A stretch of DNA of 64,000 nt from Lucinisca nassula. Taxonomy: Eukaryota > Mollusca > Bivalvia > Lucinida > Lucinidae. The position numbers and the translations under genes were made by a program. The notes under the pieces were generated by a model that was not told where the DNA came from, did no database searches, and saw nothing but the letters and a program-made list of their open reading frames with translations. Location of the stretch: the NCBI GenBank assembly GCA_963580285.1, contig OY757012.1, positions 173,311,217 through 173,375,216 of the forward strand, read 5' to 3'. Shown one piece after another: positions 1 to 11,559 of the stretch (its first letter is position 1; every line of letters begins with the position of its first letter).

Positions 1-47
1 TATGATTTCTCTTCCGTCTCCATTAAACAATATGTTGTTGATTTTTG

Positions 48-276
48 TTAAAACCTTTTTGAACCAAATGGAATCTTCCGCCTTATATATGGCACGAGTA
101 GATTTTGAAATTTAGGGCTGACAGGTTGTCCTATCTTTAAAATTCATTGGGAAAATAGCTGAACTTTTTGCAAATAGTGCAGGCCCTGATCAGACGCCAC
201 GTTCTGCGGCGTCTGATCTGGGCCTACACTGTTTGTGAGGGTACCGGTTTGAGGTTTCCTGTACAAAATGGGTTAA
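48..276 (-). mobile_element. PM-A palindromic MITE
   Basis: Copy of a TTAA-bounded, non-coding element seen at least eight times here. The ends read TTAA then CCCATTTTGTACC-like sequence (right end ACAAAATGGGTTAA). The middle is a palindrome of the form GTGCAGGCCCTGATCAGACG then its inverse, flanked by GCAAAnAGTG and CACTGTTTG. No ORF. TTAA flanks plus CCC-starting ends resemble piggyBac-type MITEs; that affiliation is inference. Confidence 0.7.
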
Positions 277-452
277 AATCTTGATGACAAGGCAATTTTA
301 TCAGGTACCCACATCATATGCTTCTAACAAGAAATAAGGAATAGTATCCCTTTATTATCTCACTACCATGATGTTATTAATCAAGTAATTAAACCTGTAT
401 CTGGGCCAATAAAAAATTACTTGATCAATGACAATTTTATAAATTGACACAA
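277..452. other. Unassigned intergenic sequence
   Basis: AT-rich sequence with no recognised repeat end, ORF or RNA gene. Confidence 0.5.
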
Positions 453-665
453 TTAACCCTTATCTTGCTGTTCACGACAACCCCTATCTTTGCAAACAGT
501 GCATATCCAGATCAGATGGCTTCTGAAGAAGCCATCTGATCAGGATCTACACTGTTTGGCATTCAATTTACGAATTTGTAGCAGTATATTACATCAAGTA
601 ATTTGATTGGTTGATAGACAGAAATGGGTGTGGCTAAACTGAATCTTCAGCAAGATAAGGGTTAA
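453..665 (+). mobile_element. PM-C palindromic MITE
   Basis: Bounded by TTAA on both sides, with near-perfect terminal inverted repeats (AACCCTTATCTTGCTG / CAGCAAGATAAGGGTT). The centre is a palindrome built on CAGATCAGATGGCTTC and its inverse with a TGAA loop, followed by GGATCTACACTGTTTG. About 210 bp, no coding potential. One of ten copies in the window and among the best preserved. Confidence 0.85.
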
Positions 666-1180
666 ACAACACGATTATTGATTCTTTTAACTCGGCTTGA
701 CCACAGGTTAATATTGGTTGGTCTGGTGCTAATAAGGATGACCGTTCAATACAGGATCGTCAATTATTACTACTCCTTATCTGCAGGTATGACAAAATAC
801 AGGAACTAATAAAAGAACCAACAGAAAATTTAATATTCATTTTATTACATCTATACATTGTTTTAATGTATGGAAATAGGTCGAAGGACAATGGCAATAC
901 TTTGCATAACCAGATGCACTAATGTACAAAAATAACAAATCGTCCAGCCTGATCGTAACAACAACTAACAAATATTCAGCAGCCTTCAGGTAATCACTTA
1001 TAACACAAAGTAAAATGATATTTACAAGATGTTAGTGTCTTATTTCATTGTTCAGACAACCTACTCTTCATCACATTAACAAGTCTGTGAAATGAACACC
1101 CCACTAAACCCCTATTTAAATAGAGAAAACTGGGATTTACGGGGGTATACATTTTTTTCCTATTTCTGTTCCAAGACATT
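666..1180. other. Unassigned sequence
   Basis: No recognised gene or repeat. AT-rich with only short chance ORFs. Confidence 0.5.
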
Positions 1181-1245
1181 GGCTGTGGGTACTCGTTGGA
1201 ACCGCCTCAATGTGGCGGTTCTAACGAGCACCCACAACCTATGTT
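1181..1245. repeat. PM-D palindrome
   Basis: Inverted repeat with arms GTGGGTACTCGTTGGAACC and its near inverse around a short centre. The same palindrome recurs about ten times (GTGGGTACT-GTTAGAA core). Flanked by AATATCAC / TTATTTCTG-type sequence, so it is probably a small MITE. Confidence 0.75.
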
Positions 1246-1504
1246 TGCCGTATAAATAATAAAAATATCACAGATTTTCATCAGAAAAGTAGCCATTTTG
1301 GAGATGTGAAAAAATACACTATGTCGCACGAATGTGTTATCGTAATGTCATCCATCTCCTCCATTTCAACAAAGAGAACTGCCACCAGAACAACTAACTT
1401 CACCCTTTTTGTACTCCTTAAATGTAGCAGGAATCAATTTTCATTACTAAAACACGCCTATACAAACACATTGTAAACTTTACTGCCAAAAAATAAAAAA
1501 ATTA

Positions 1505-1817
1505 AAATAAAAAATTGTGATATTTTTCTTATTTCAGCTCAAAATATAGATTATGGGTACTAACGAGTACCCACAATCTATATTTTAGAGCAGAATATTT
1601 TTCTTATTTCTGCTCAAAATACAGATTGTGGGTCCTCGTTAGAACCACCTCGAATTCTTATTTCTGCTCAAAATATAGATTGTGGGTACTTGTTAGAACC
1701 ACCTCGAGGTGGTTCTAACAAGTACCCAAAATCCATATTTTAGAGCAGAAATAAGAAAAATATCAAGGTGGTTCTAACAAGTACCCACAATCTATATTTT
1801 GAGCAGAAATAAGAAAA
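1505..1817. repeat. PM-D palindrome cluster
   Basis: Several overlapping copies of the PM-D palindrome in both orientations, with repeated CTTATTTCTGCTCAAAATA and its inverse as outer arms. The innermost centre near 1707 is CCACCTCGAGGTGG. It looks like self-nesting or repeated unequal copying of one hairpin element. It ends in the A-rich flank into which the next element is inserted. Confidence 0.7.
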
Positions 1818-1860
1818 ACAAGAGGGCCCAGAGGGCCCTGAATTGCTCACCTGAGAATCA

Positions 1861-3130
1861 GTGTCTCTAGTACATTCTTGGCCCAAGGTCTATAATTTTA
1901 ACAAACTTGGTAGCAGTCAACTAGATGAAGCTTCATACCAAACATCAAAGACCTGGGTCTCCTGGTTTCAGAAAAGAAGATTTTTAAAGGTCTTCCTTAT
2001 ATAAGCCGATGAAAAATCAGTGGGCCCTGGATCGGGGAGATTCTTGTCACAAGGGTTATAATTTAAATAATCTCAGCAGAGGTCTATTAGATGAAGCTTC
2101 ATACCAAATATCAAAGACCTGGGCCTTCTGGTTTCAGACAAGAAGATTTTTAAAGGTTTTTCCTATATAAGCCTATGTAAAACTAGTGGGTCCTGGAGCA
2201 GGGACATTTTTGGCCCCAAGGTTGGTAGAGGTCCATTAGATGAAGCTTCATACCAAATATCAAAGACCTGGGCCTTCTGGTTTCAGACAAGAAGATTTTT
2301 AAAGGTTATCCCTGTATTCACCTATGTGAAACCAGTTGGCCCCGGGGCGGGGGCATTTTGGCCTGAGGACTATATTTTGAACAATCTTGGTAGAGGTCCA
2401 CTAGATGAAGCTTCATGCCAAATATCAAAGACATGGGGCTTCTGGTTCCAGACAAGAAGATTTTTAAATGTTTTCCCGATATACGCCTATGTGAAACCAG
2501 TGGGCCCCGGCGCGGGGGCATTTTTGGACCCAGGACTATATTTTGAAAATCTTGGTAGAGGTCCACAAGATGAAGCTTCATGCCAAATATCAAAGACCTG
2601 GGGCTTCTCGTTTCAGACAAGAAGATTTTTAAAGGTTTGCCCTATATACGCCTATGTGAAACCAGTGGGCCCCAGTGCGGGGGCATTTTTTTGACCCAGG
2701 ACTATATTTTGAACAATCTTGGTAGAGGTCCACAAGATGAAGCTTCATGCCAAATATCAAAGACCTGGGGCTTCTCCTTTCAGACAAGAAGATTTTTAAA
2801 GGTTTGCCCTATATACGCCTATGTGAAACCAGTGGGTCCCGGCGCTGGGGCATTTTTGGTCCCAGGACCATATTTTGAACAATCTTGGTAGAGATCCACT
2901 AGATGAAGATTCATACCAAATATCAAACACCTGGGCCTTCTGGTTTCAGACAAGAAGATTTTTAAAGATTCTCCCCATAAAAGTCTATGTAAAACTGGTG
3001 GGCCTAGGCGCGGGGGCATTTTTGGCCCCAGGGATATAATTTGAACCATCTTGGTAGAGGTTTACTACATGAAGCTTCACACCAAATATCTAAGACCTAG
3101 GCCTTGCAGTTTCAGAGGAGAGATTTTTTA
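1861..3130 (+). repeat. Tandem array, about 165-170 bp unit, 8 units
   Basis: Eight recognisable units keyed on GATGAAGCTTCATACCAAAT, followed by AAGACCTGGGCC and AGAAGATTTTTAAAG. Units differ by about 5-15 percent by eye, so the array is moderately old. The same unit forms the array at 7860-9840. Open frames through it follow from the repeat and are not counted as genes. Confidence 0.85.
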
Positions 3131-3360
3131 AGTTTTCATAAAAAAAAAAATCTATTTTTGGCTCCTGTGACTTTGATGTGCAACGGACCGGAACCATTTG
3201 AACAACTTTGAAAGGGGACCACCTAAGGATCATTCCTGTGAAGTTTGGTAAAAATCCGATCAGTGGTTTAGGAGTAAATGTCGTTTATAGAAAAAGTTTA
3301 CGGATGCACGCACAGACGGACACATGCACGGACGGACGACAGACAAAAAGTGATCACAAA

Positions 3361-3392
3361 AGCTCACCCTGTCACTACGTGACAGGTGAGCT
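3361..3392 (+). other. HLE-1 3' terminal hairpin
   Basis: AGCTCACCTGTCAC-type arm (outer AGCTCACC, inner CTGTCAC) with loop TAC and a complementary arm ending GGTGAGCT. Outer stem as in all HLE-1 copies; the inner stem is specific to this copy. Confidence 0.85.
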
Positions 3393-3424
3393 AATAAGGC
3401 ATACCCCTGTAAACCCCAGTTTTA

Positions 3425-3645
3425 CTATATATAAAAGTGGGATGCACGGGGTTCAAATTTATATAGGTGTGTTTTCGCCGTGTGAAATTTCAAGGTGACC
3501 GGTTTAGTCCACAGTTTTAGAAATTTATCTAGAAAATGGTTGAACTTTCTGCAAACAGTGAAGGCCCTGATCAGATGCCATGATCTGGGCATGTACTGTT
3601 TGCCAATCACCCATTTTGGGGTTTCCCATTTAAAATGGGTACACT
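3425..3645 (-). mobile_element. PM-A, degenerate copy
   Basis: Core still legible: GCAAACAGTG, GGCCCTGATCAGATG, TACTGTTTGCC, and right end TTTAAAATGGG. The outer left part is diverged and boundaries are approximate. Confidence 0.5.
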
Positions 3646-3903
3646 AAGAGTAGGCATTATTGATAGGGTATTGTTTATGCACAAAACATAGTCTGCCATT
3701 TCTACAAGATAGGAAATCTTTATGAATTTCTGCTTGCGTTCCTGTAAATATACTCCCTTTGAAACGGGCTAAAAGTAAATAATATGCTTCAAAGGAGAGG
3801 TTTTAGAGTAGACCCACTATTCCAGAGCTGAAGCAAACAAGAAATCATAAACTTATCTTCCAAATACATGCCAGCATAGCTTGCCTGAAACATTGCCTAG
3901 TCT

Positions 3904-4380
3904 ATGACCTTGAGGACAGTGGCATGGTTTGGAGCATTCCTGAATTTCTCAATTCATGATTTTGACCCTAAAGCCTTGGGTGTTAGTGGAGTATTGCTGA
4001 ATAAAACTTTGGACCTAAATCTACCTGCCAACATACCATATATGACCCAAATCAATTATATGGCTGACATGGGCATGGATAGGGTATTGTTGATTAAAAT
4101 GCTGGACCTATACCTGTCAGCATACCAAAATGCGAACAAAACCAGTCATGTAGTTTGATAACCTATTATTTAATATAAGATCTTATATAAGTTTGTTGTA
4201 AACAGTAATAACAGTCCTTAAATCTGTTACCTTGAATTTGCGTGAAACTGTTGATTAAAATTTTGGAAATATACTCTTGATCTTAAGTTCATCGACGTGG
4301 GTGCTGTTATCGCTTAATAAGATCTTGGGCCTTGTATCTTACATCATACCAAATATAAAACATAAATTACCTCTTAAAAA
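3904..4380 (+). repeat. Degenerate HLE-4-type array
   Basis: Three weak units with GTATTGCTGAATAAAACTTT, GGACCTAAATCTA and CATACCA wording, like the clean array at 20164-21060. Strongly diverged, with no ends found. Confidence 0.45.
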
Positions 4381-5298
4381 CCTTTTAACAAACCTACATT
4401 GAAAATGTGGACACTGATGACTTCAACATAAAATATGACAACAAAGGTACTAAATGTGTCTACCCGTTAAATAAAGCTGATTTTTATAATTCTTACTACT
4501 TTTAATAACTCCACTTGGACTTTGTCCAGACAAGCTATAAATGACTGTGTATCCATTCAAATTTATCTAATACCTTACACCTCTTTATAACACTACTGTT
4601 GCTGTCCAATACCCATGTTATATCCAAACAAAAAGTATAGACTGTATAGAATAATGATAACCTAAAATAGGCATTTTTTTTTCTATATCATGTATACATT
4701 TCATTTGCGGTTATAAAGAGGCTATGGTGTATAAATCTAGCTTGAGAGGATTACCCTGACAACTGTATTTACTTCGTCAACTAGTCTACATTCAGCAATA
4801 GTCACAAACATTCCTCTTATCTTCAGGAAACACGCCTATTGTCAGAACGCTATCTTAAATGGCTCTTTACGAAATTTTTCAAATGAAAATTGGCAATACC
4901 TTAAAATCATAAAAATTTGGATACCTTGAGAACTTGTTGTATTTCTAAAATTTTAACAAATTTGTTTCTTCATCCAGCAAAAAAAGTCTGAAAAGTGAAA
5001 AGAGAATGGCAAACAATGTAGACTATAATCAGACTGCTCCTGACTGCTCTCCGTATGACCTTAGCTGTTGGTGGGACATAAAACTCAAACACACTCACTT
5101 AAGATTCAATATGGTATGTTTCATAGACTGCGAGTACTCTTATAGAACTGTCTCACTGAGAAGGTTCTAAAAGACATCTCCAACTGAGCTGCGATAAGTG
5201 AAAGAGATCATCGAGCATGTGCTCACAGCAAACTCAGATCAGTCTGCACATCCACACAGTCTGACTGGTCTTCACTGTACACAATATGGATGGCCATT
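4381..5298. other. Unassigned sequence with a SINE tail scrap
   Basis: Mostly AT-rich and unrecognised. About 5046-5100 matches the 3' tail of SINE-T (CCTTAGCTGTTGGTGGGAC). Confidence 0.45.
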
Positions 5299-5349
5299 GA
5301 CAAAATGCTTATAAATGCAGTCAGTGACTGCATTTATAAGCATTTTGTC
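5299..5349. repeat. Perfect 25-bp-arm hairpin
   Basis: Arms of 25 bp match perfectly around a single central base (arm begins GACAAAATGCTTATAAATGC). It sits in a diverged block that also contains CAGTCTGACTGG and CACTGTACAC, suggesting an older palindromic MITE of which only the stem stays exact. Confidence 0.85.
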
Positions 5350-5433
5350 CTGAAGATTGTATACAGTCTAAGTTTGTGCAAAGCCTGACTGTGCTGCAGG
5401 CAAATCATGCTCAAAGATCCCCTTTCCTTGCAC

Positions 5434-5535
5434 AAACCAGGGGTTCTGGGCTTCTCCAGACTTTCACATGAGTCTTTAAACGGTCCCATCTCCATATGAC
5501 CTTAGTTGTTGGTGGGACATGAAAATCAAACATTC
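5434..5535 (+). mobile_element. SINE-T fragment
   Basis: 3' two-thirds of the tRNA-headed SINE: CTTCTCCAGACTTTCACATG, then CCTTAGTTGTTGGTGGGAC. The tRNA head is lost or diverged. Confidence 0.6.
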
Positions 5536-5540
5536 TCCAT

Positions 5541-6135
5541 TTTTTTACCTGTCAGGGCGCATTTGCGGGGGTGGGGGGTTAAGGTCCTTTCAAGATTATT
5601 TCACTAATTTCAAATCAATTGTTAATCAGAGGTGGGTGATAACCGGAGTACCTGGAGAAAAAACCTAGCCTTTCGTTGCAGAACTTGGCATCTCATGTGG
5701 CCCCGAGTAAGGCATGAACCACGGCAGTGAGAGACCTATTAATTAAGAGTCAGCACTCTCACCCATACAGTCACAGACGTCTGTTAATTTATGTTGATTA
5801 AAAAAGATAAGATAATGTTAACCCTGGGCAACTCAACTTTTTCCATACAATAAGGGGGTTGACTGGTATTTTCATTGCATGGACTTGTGATGAGCTTGAG
5901 ACAATGAAAAGCCCAGCTTGTCTCTATGGCTGATGCACATTTTATATGACACCTGTTTCCATGCATTTTAACCAATGTCCTGTTGAATAAATTAAGTTTG
6001 CCACACCCATTTTTGACTATCATCAACATATCCAATTACTTGGTGTAATTTGATACAATGAATTCACCACAGTGAAGATCTAGAGCAGATGACTTCTGGA
6101 GAACCAACTGCTATGCATTACAAAAACATGTCTAT
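5541..6135. other. Unassigned sequence
   Basis: Contains a GC-rich scrap and a diverged PM-C-like stretch near 5830-6080, but no clean ends or coding potential. Confidence 0.4.
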
Positions 6136-7749
6136 ACTAGAATTTGTTTTTCTACAAAAACACAGATGTCTCCCCCATTCTAACCTCTAAGTATAACCTT
6201 GATATTGGAGGTATTGAGCTGGGTCTTGTGTGCAACACTTCATCTAATGAAGATGAACATTTCTGCAAAGTAACTTTAAAAATGTTCATAGAAAAATGAA
6301 AAAGTTATTGGCCGTACACAAAAAGCCCTTTTTACCTTTGACCTCTAAGTATGGCCTTGACCTTTGAGGTACAACACATCGTCTCATGATGGTTAACATT
6401 TCTGCCAAGTAATTTTATAATCCATCAAAGAATAAGGAAGTTATTTACTGTCCTTTTTTTACCTTTGACCTCTAGGTATGACCTTGACATGGGAGGTATG
6501 GACCTTGGTCTTGCACATGAGTCATGGTCTAATGACGGTGAACATTTCTGCATGGTTACTTTACATATAAAGTCCATCCAGAAATAAAAATGTTATTGAC
6601 TGGACACAAAAAAAAAAAAAAACTTTTTTTATCTCTGACCTCTTAGTATGACCTTGATCTTGATGGTTAACATTTCTGCCAAGAAATTTCACAATCTATC
6701 CAGGAATAAGAAAGTTATTGACTGAACACTAAAAAAGGCCCCTTTCTGTCCTTTGACCTCTTAGTACGACCTTGACATTTAAGGTACCAACTTGGGTCAT
6801 GCACACAACACATCGTCTCAGGGTGGTTAACATTTCTGCAAAGTAATTTCAAAATCCATCTAAAAATAAGAAAGTTATTGACGGAACACAAAAAAGGCCT
6901 CCCTTTTTTTTTTTACCTTTAACCTCTATGTATGACCTTGACCTTTCATGTACCAAACTGGGTCATGCGTGCAACACATCATCTCATGGTGGTTAACATT
7001 TCTGCCAAGCAATTTCAAAATCAATCTAAAAGTAAGAAAGTTATTGACCAAACACGAAAAAAGGCCCCTTTTTTGCCCTTCGACCTCTATGTATGACCTT
7101 GACATCTTAGGTACCAAACTGAATCATGCATGCAAGACATCGTCTCATGATTGTTAACATTTTTGCCAAGTAACTTCAAATTCTATCAAAAATAAGCAAG
7201 TTATTGACAAAACCCGAGCAAAAGGCCCCTTTTTTACCTTTGACCTCTAAGTATGACCTTGACCTTTGAGAACCTGGGTCATGAACGCAACACATAGTCT
7301 TATATTGGTTAACATTTCTGCCAAGTGATTTCAAAATCCATCTCAAAATAAGAAAGTAATTGACCAAACACGAACAAAAAGGCCCCTTTTTTTACCTTTG
7401 ACCTCTAAGTATGACCTTGACCTTTAAGGTACCGACCTGCCTCATGCGCACCACACATCGTCTCATGGTTGTTAATATTTCTGCCAAGTAATTTTAAAAT
7501 CCATTTCAAAATAAGGAGGTTATTGACCAAACACGAAAAAAAGGCCCCTTTTTTGACCTTTGACCATCTTAGTATGACCTTGACCTTTGAGGTACCGACC
7601 TGCCTCATGTGCACCACACATCGTCTTATGGTTGTTAATATTTCTGCCAAGTAATTTTAAAATCCATCTGAAAATAAGAAAGTTATTGACCGGACACGAT
7701 TTGCCCATACATATATACATACCGACAAACTTCCAAGGGAGATAATTAA
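6136..7749 (+). mobile_element. HLE-2 copy 1, left part
   Basis: Starts ACTAGAATTTG with a small stem (TGTTTTT / AAAAACA) and the motif GATGTCTCCCCC. It continues as roughly ten tandem units of about 160 bp built on CTCTAAGTATGACCTTGACC, GGTTAACATTTCTGCCAAG and AGAAAGTTATTGAC. It breaks at GGGAGATAATT, where HLE-1 is inserted, and resumes at 12681. Comparison with the uninterrupted copy at 34216-36684 shows this directly. Confidence 0.8.
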
Positions 7750-7859
7750 ACAAGAGGGCCATGATGGCCCTGGATCGCTCACCTGATCCATAGTGTAACA
7801 AGTGGGCCCCAGAGAGGGCCATTATTGGCCCCAGGGCTTTAATGTACATAATGTTGAGG

Positions 7860-9840
7860 GAGGTCTTAAAGGTGAAGCTTCATACCAAACATCAACAAAG
7901 GCTAAAATTTGAACAATCTTGTCAAAGGTCCACTAGATGAAGCTACACATCAAATATCAAAGACCTGGGCCTAGCGGTTTCAGAGAAGAAGATTTTTAAA
8001 GATTTTGCCTATATAAGCCTATGTAAAATCAAAGGGCCCCGGGACAGGGGCATTTTTTGCCCCAGCACTATAGTTTGAACAATCTTGGTAGGGGTCCACT
8101 AGATGAAGCTTCATACCAAATATCAAAGTTCTGGGCCTTGTGGTTTCAGAGAAGAAGATTTTTAAAGATTTTCCCTATATAAGCCTATGTAAAACCAAAG
8201 GGCCCCGTGGCAGGGGGGGATTTTTTGTCCCAGCACTATAATTTGAACAATCTTGGTAGGGGTCCACTAGACGAAGCTTCATACCAAATATCAAAGTCCT
8301 GGGCCTTGTGGTTTCAGAGAAGAAGATTTTTAAAGATTTTCCCTATATAAGCCTATGTAAAACCAAAGGGCCCCGGGGCAGGGGCATTTTTGGCCCCAGC
8401 ACTAAAATTGGAACAATCTTGGTAGGGGTCCACTAGATGAAGCTTCATACCAAATATCAAAGTCCTGGGCCTTGTGGTTTTAGAGAAGAAAATTTTTAAA
8501 GATTTTCCCTATATAAGCCTATGTAAAACCAAAGGGCCCCGTGGCGGGGGCATTTTTGGCCCCAGCACTATAATTTGAACAATCTTGGTAGGGGTCCACT
8601 AGATGAAGCTTCATACCAAATATATAAGACCTGGGCCTTGTGGTTTCAGAGAAGAAGATTTTTAAAAATTTTCCCTATATAAGCCAATGTAAAAGCAAAG
8701 GGCCCCGTGGCGGGGGCATTTTTGTCCCAGCACTAAAATTTGAATAATCTTGGTAGGGGTCCACTAGATGAAGCTTCATACCAAATATCAAAGTCCTGGG
8801 CCTTGTGGTTTCAGAAAAGAAAATTTTTAAAGATTTTCCCTATATAAGCCCAAGTAAAACCAAAGGGCCCCGTGGCGGGGGCATTTTTTGTCCCAGCACT
8901 AAAATTTGAACAATCTTGGTAGGGGTCCACTAGATGAAGCTTCATACCAAATATCAAAGACCTGGGCCTTGTGGTTTCAGAGAAGAAGATTTTTTAAGAT
9001 TTTCCCTATATAAGCCTATGTAAAACCAAAGGGCCCCGGGGCGGGGGCATTTTTGGCCCCAGCACTGTAATTTGAACAATCTTGGTAGGGGTCAACTAGA
9101 TGAAGCTTCATACCAAATATCAAAGACCTGGGCCTTGTGGTTTCAGAGAAGAAGATTTTTAAAGATTTTCCCTATATAAGCCAATGTAAAACCAAAGGGC
9201 CCCGTGGCGGGGGCATTTTTTGTCCCAGCACTATAATTTGAACAATCTTGGTAGGGGTCCACTAGATGAAGCTTCATACCAAATATCAAAGTCCTGGGCC
9301 TTGTGGTTTCAGAGTAGAAGATTTTTGAAGATTTTCCCTATATAAGCCTATGTAAAACCAAAGGGCCCTGGGGCGGGGGCATTTTTGGCCCCAGCACTAT
9401 AATTTGAACAATCTTGGTAGGGGTCCACTAGATGAAGCTTCATACCAAATATCAAAGACCTGGGCCTTGTGGTTTCAGAGAAGAAGATTTTTAAAGATTT
9501 TCCCTATATAAGCCAATGTAAAACCAAAGGGCCCCGTGGCGGGGGCATTTTTCGTCCCAGCACTCAAATTTGAACAATCTTGGTAGGGGTCCACTAGATG
9601 AAGCTTCATACCAAATATCAAAGTCCTGGGCCTTGTGGTTTCAGAGAAGAAGATTTTTAAAGATTTTCCCTATATAAGCCTATGTAAAACCAAAGGGCCC
9701 CCGTGCGGGGGCATTTTTGGCCCCAGCACTATAATTTGAACAATCTTGGTAGGGGTCCACTAGATGAAGCTTCATACCAAATAACAAAGACCTGGGCCTT
9801 GTGGTTTCAGAGAAGAAGATTTTTTAAGTTTTTGGTGAAA
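7860..9840 (+). repeat. Tandem array, about 165 bp unit, 13 units
   Basis: Units keyed on TAGGGGTCCACTAGATGAAG and CAAAGGGCCCCGTGGCGGGG. More homogeneous than the same array in copy A. Alternating GCCCCGTGG / GCCCCGGGG variants hint at a higher-order dimer. Confidence 0.9.
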
Positions 9841-9895
9841 AAAATCTGTTTTTGGCTCCTGTGACCTAGATGTGCAACGGACCGGAACCATTTGA

Positions 9896-10570
9896 CCCAT
9901 ATTCAAACTTGACCGAGATATTGTCATGATGATCATTCTGAGCAAGTTTGATTAAGATTGGACCAAAATTGTGGCCCCTAGGGTGTTCACAAGGTTTTTA
10001 TATGATTTGACTCGCTGACCTACTTTTTAACCCGATATGACCCATATTCGAACTGGACTGAAATATTGTCACAATGGTCATTCTGAGCAAGTTTCATGAT
10101 AATTGGACCAAAACAGTGGCCTTCAGAGTGTTCACAAGGTTTTTCTATGATTTGACCTACTGACCTACTTTTTGACCGGACATGACCCATATTCGAACTT
10201 GACCAAGATATTGTCATGATGATCATTCTGAGCAAGTTTGATTATGATTGGACCAAAATTGTGGCCTCTAGGGTGTTCACAAGGTTTTTCTATGATTTGA
10301 CCCGCTGACCTACTTTTTAAGCCGACATGATCCATATTCAAACTTCACTAAAATATTGTCACAATGATCATTCTGAGCAAGTTTGATGATGATTGGACCA
10401 AAATTGTGGCCTCTCGAGTGTTCACAAGGTTTTTCTATGATTTGACCTACTGACCTACTTTTTTACCCGACATGACCCAAATTCGAACTTGACCGAGATA
10501 TTGTCATGATTATCATTCTGAGCAAGTTTGATGATAATTGGACCAAAACTGTGGCCTCTAGTGTGTTCAC
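9896..10570 (+). repeat. 145-bp tandem array, block 1
   Basis: About five units containing GACCGAGATATTGTCATGAT, CATTCTGAGCAAGTTTGATG and GTGTTCACAAGGTTTTTCTA. It begins right after the linker ending GGAACCATTTGA. The 145-bp period is not divisible by three, so frames shift each unit. Confidence 0.88.
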
Positions 10571-10663
10571 AAGAAAAAGTTTACGCACGGACGACGCACG
10601 ACGGACGACGGACGACGGACGACGGACGACGCACGACGACGCCGGACATCTTACTGTCACAAA

Positions 10664-10693
10664 AGCTCACCATGACCTTCGGTCAGGTGAGCT
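10664..10693 (+). other. HLE-1 3' terminal hairpin (internal copy)
   Basis: AGCTCACC, inner TGACC, loop TTC, inner GGTCA, GGTGAGCT. Preceded by a GACGGACGAC tract and GCCGGACATC. The inner stem is closed by a C-TTCG-G tetraloop-like turn. Confidence 0.88.
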
Positions 10694-10699
10694 AAAAAG

Positions 10700-11555
10700 A
10701 AGGTCACATAGCTAAGGTCAAGGTCACAGGTCAAAATTTTATGTATAAGTGGGAAGGCAATGTCACAAGCAACCTACATGCCGAATATGAAAGCTCTACC
10801 TAAAACAGTTAGAGAGTTATGATAAAGTAGGTGACAGGTCAAGGGTCTAAGTCACAGATCAAAATTTATTGGAAAGGCAATGTTATAAGGAATCTACATG
10901 CCAAATGTATAGGCTCTATGTCCAATGATTAAAACTTTATGACACAGTAGGTCAAAGGGCCAGGTAAAGGTCAACATTTTTTTATGAGTGGAAAAACAAT
11001 GTCGCAAGGAACCTACATGCGAAATATGAATGGTTAGAAAGTTGTGATAAAGTAGGTCAAAGGTCACAGGTCAAAGTCACAGGTAATTTTTTGTGCGAGG
11101 GATAAGGCAATGTCGCAAGGAACTTCCATGCCAAATATGAAGGCTCGATCTCAAATGATTAAAAAGTTATGGTAAGTAGGTAAAAGGTTCAGGGTCAAGG
11201 TCACAGGTCAAAATTTTTTGTATGCAAGGAGAGGCAATGTCACAAGGAATCTACATGCCAAATATGAAGGCTCTATCTAAAACAGAAAGTTACAACAAAA
11301 GTCGGTCAAAGATCACAGGTAAAGGTCACAGGTAAGTTTTTGTATGAGTGGTAAGGCAGTATCACAAGGAACCTACTTGCCAAATATGAAGGCTCTATCT
11401 CAAATGGTTAAAAAGTTATGATTAGTAGGTCATAATGTTAGGGGTCAAGGTCACAGGTCAATTTTTTGTATAAATACAAAGGCAATGTCACAAAGAACCA
11501 ACATGCCAAATATAAAGGCTCTACCTCAAACGGTTCTAAAGTTATGATAAAACAA
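10700..11555 (+). repeat. Tandem array, about 118 bp unit
   Basis: About seven units keyed on AAGGTCACAGGTCAAAATTT, GGCAATGTCACAAGGAACC and AAATATGAAGGCTCTA. More diverged than the neighbouring 145-bp arrays. Confidence 0.8.
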
Positions 11556-11559
11556 AAAC

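Larger units (their letters stand above)
1818..3392 (+). mobile_element. HLE-1 copy A, array-bearing Helentron-like element
   Basis: Starts ACAAGAGGGCC with a 5' mini-palindrome and the motif GCTCACCTGA. It then carries a tandem array and a linker (TGCAACGGACCGGAACC). A GAC-rich tract (ACGGACACATGCACGGACGG) follows, and a 3' hairpin closes with GGTGAGCT. The hairpin arm is the inverse of the 5' motif. No transposase, so non-autonomous. The plan matches HINE/Helentron elements (subterminal inverted repeats and a 3' hairpin); the assignment is inference. Confidence 0.7.

Noticed and set aside
2318..3049. Open frames on both strands through the 165-bp array
   Set aside because: Same peptide words repeat with each unit and occur on both strands; no start context, domain or splice structure.
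6926..7849. Minus-strand peptides with a recurring LILRWILKLLGRNVN word
   Set aside because: Translation of HLE-2 array units; the same word appears at 35.2-36.4 kb in the second copy.
7860..9840. CRISPR-like direct repeats
   Set aside because: Units are about 165 bp and contiguous, without short repeats and unique spacers, in a clearly eukaryotic setting.
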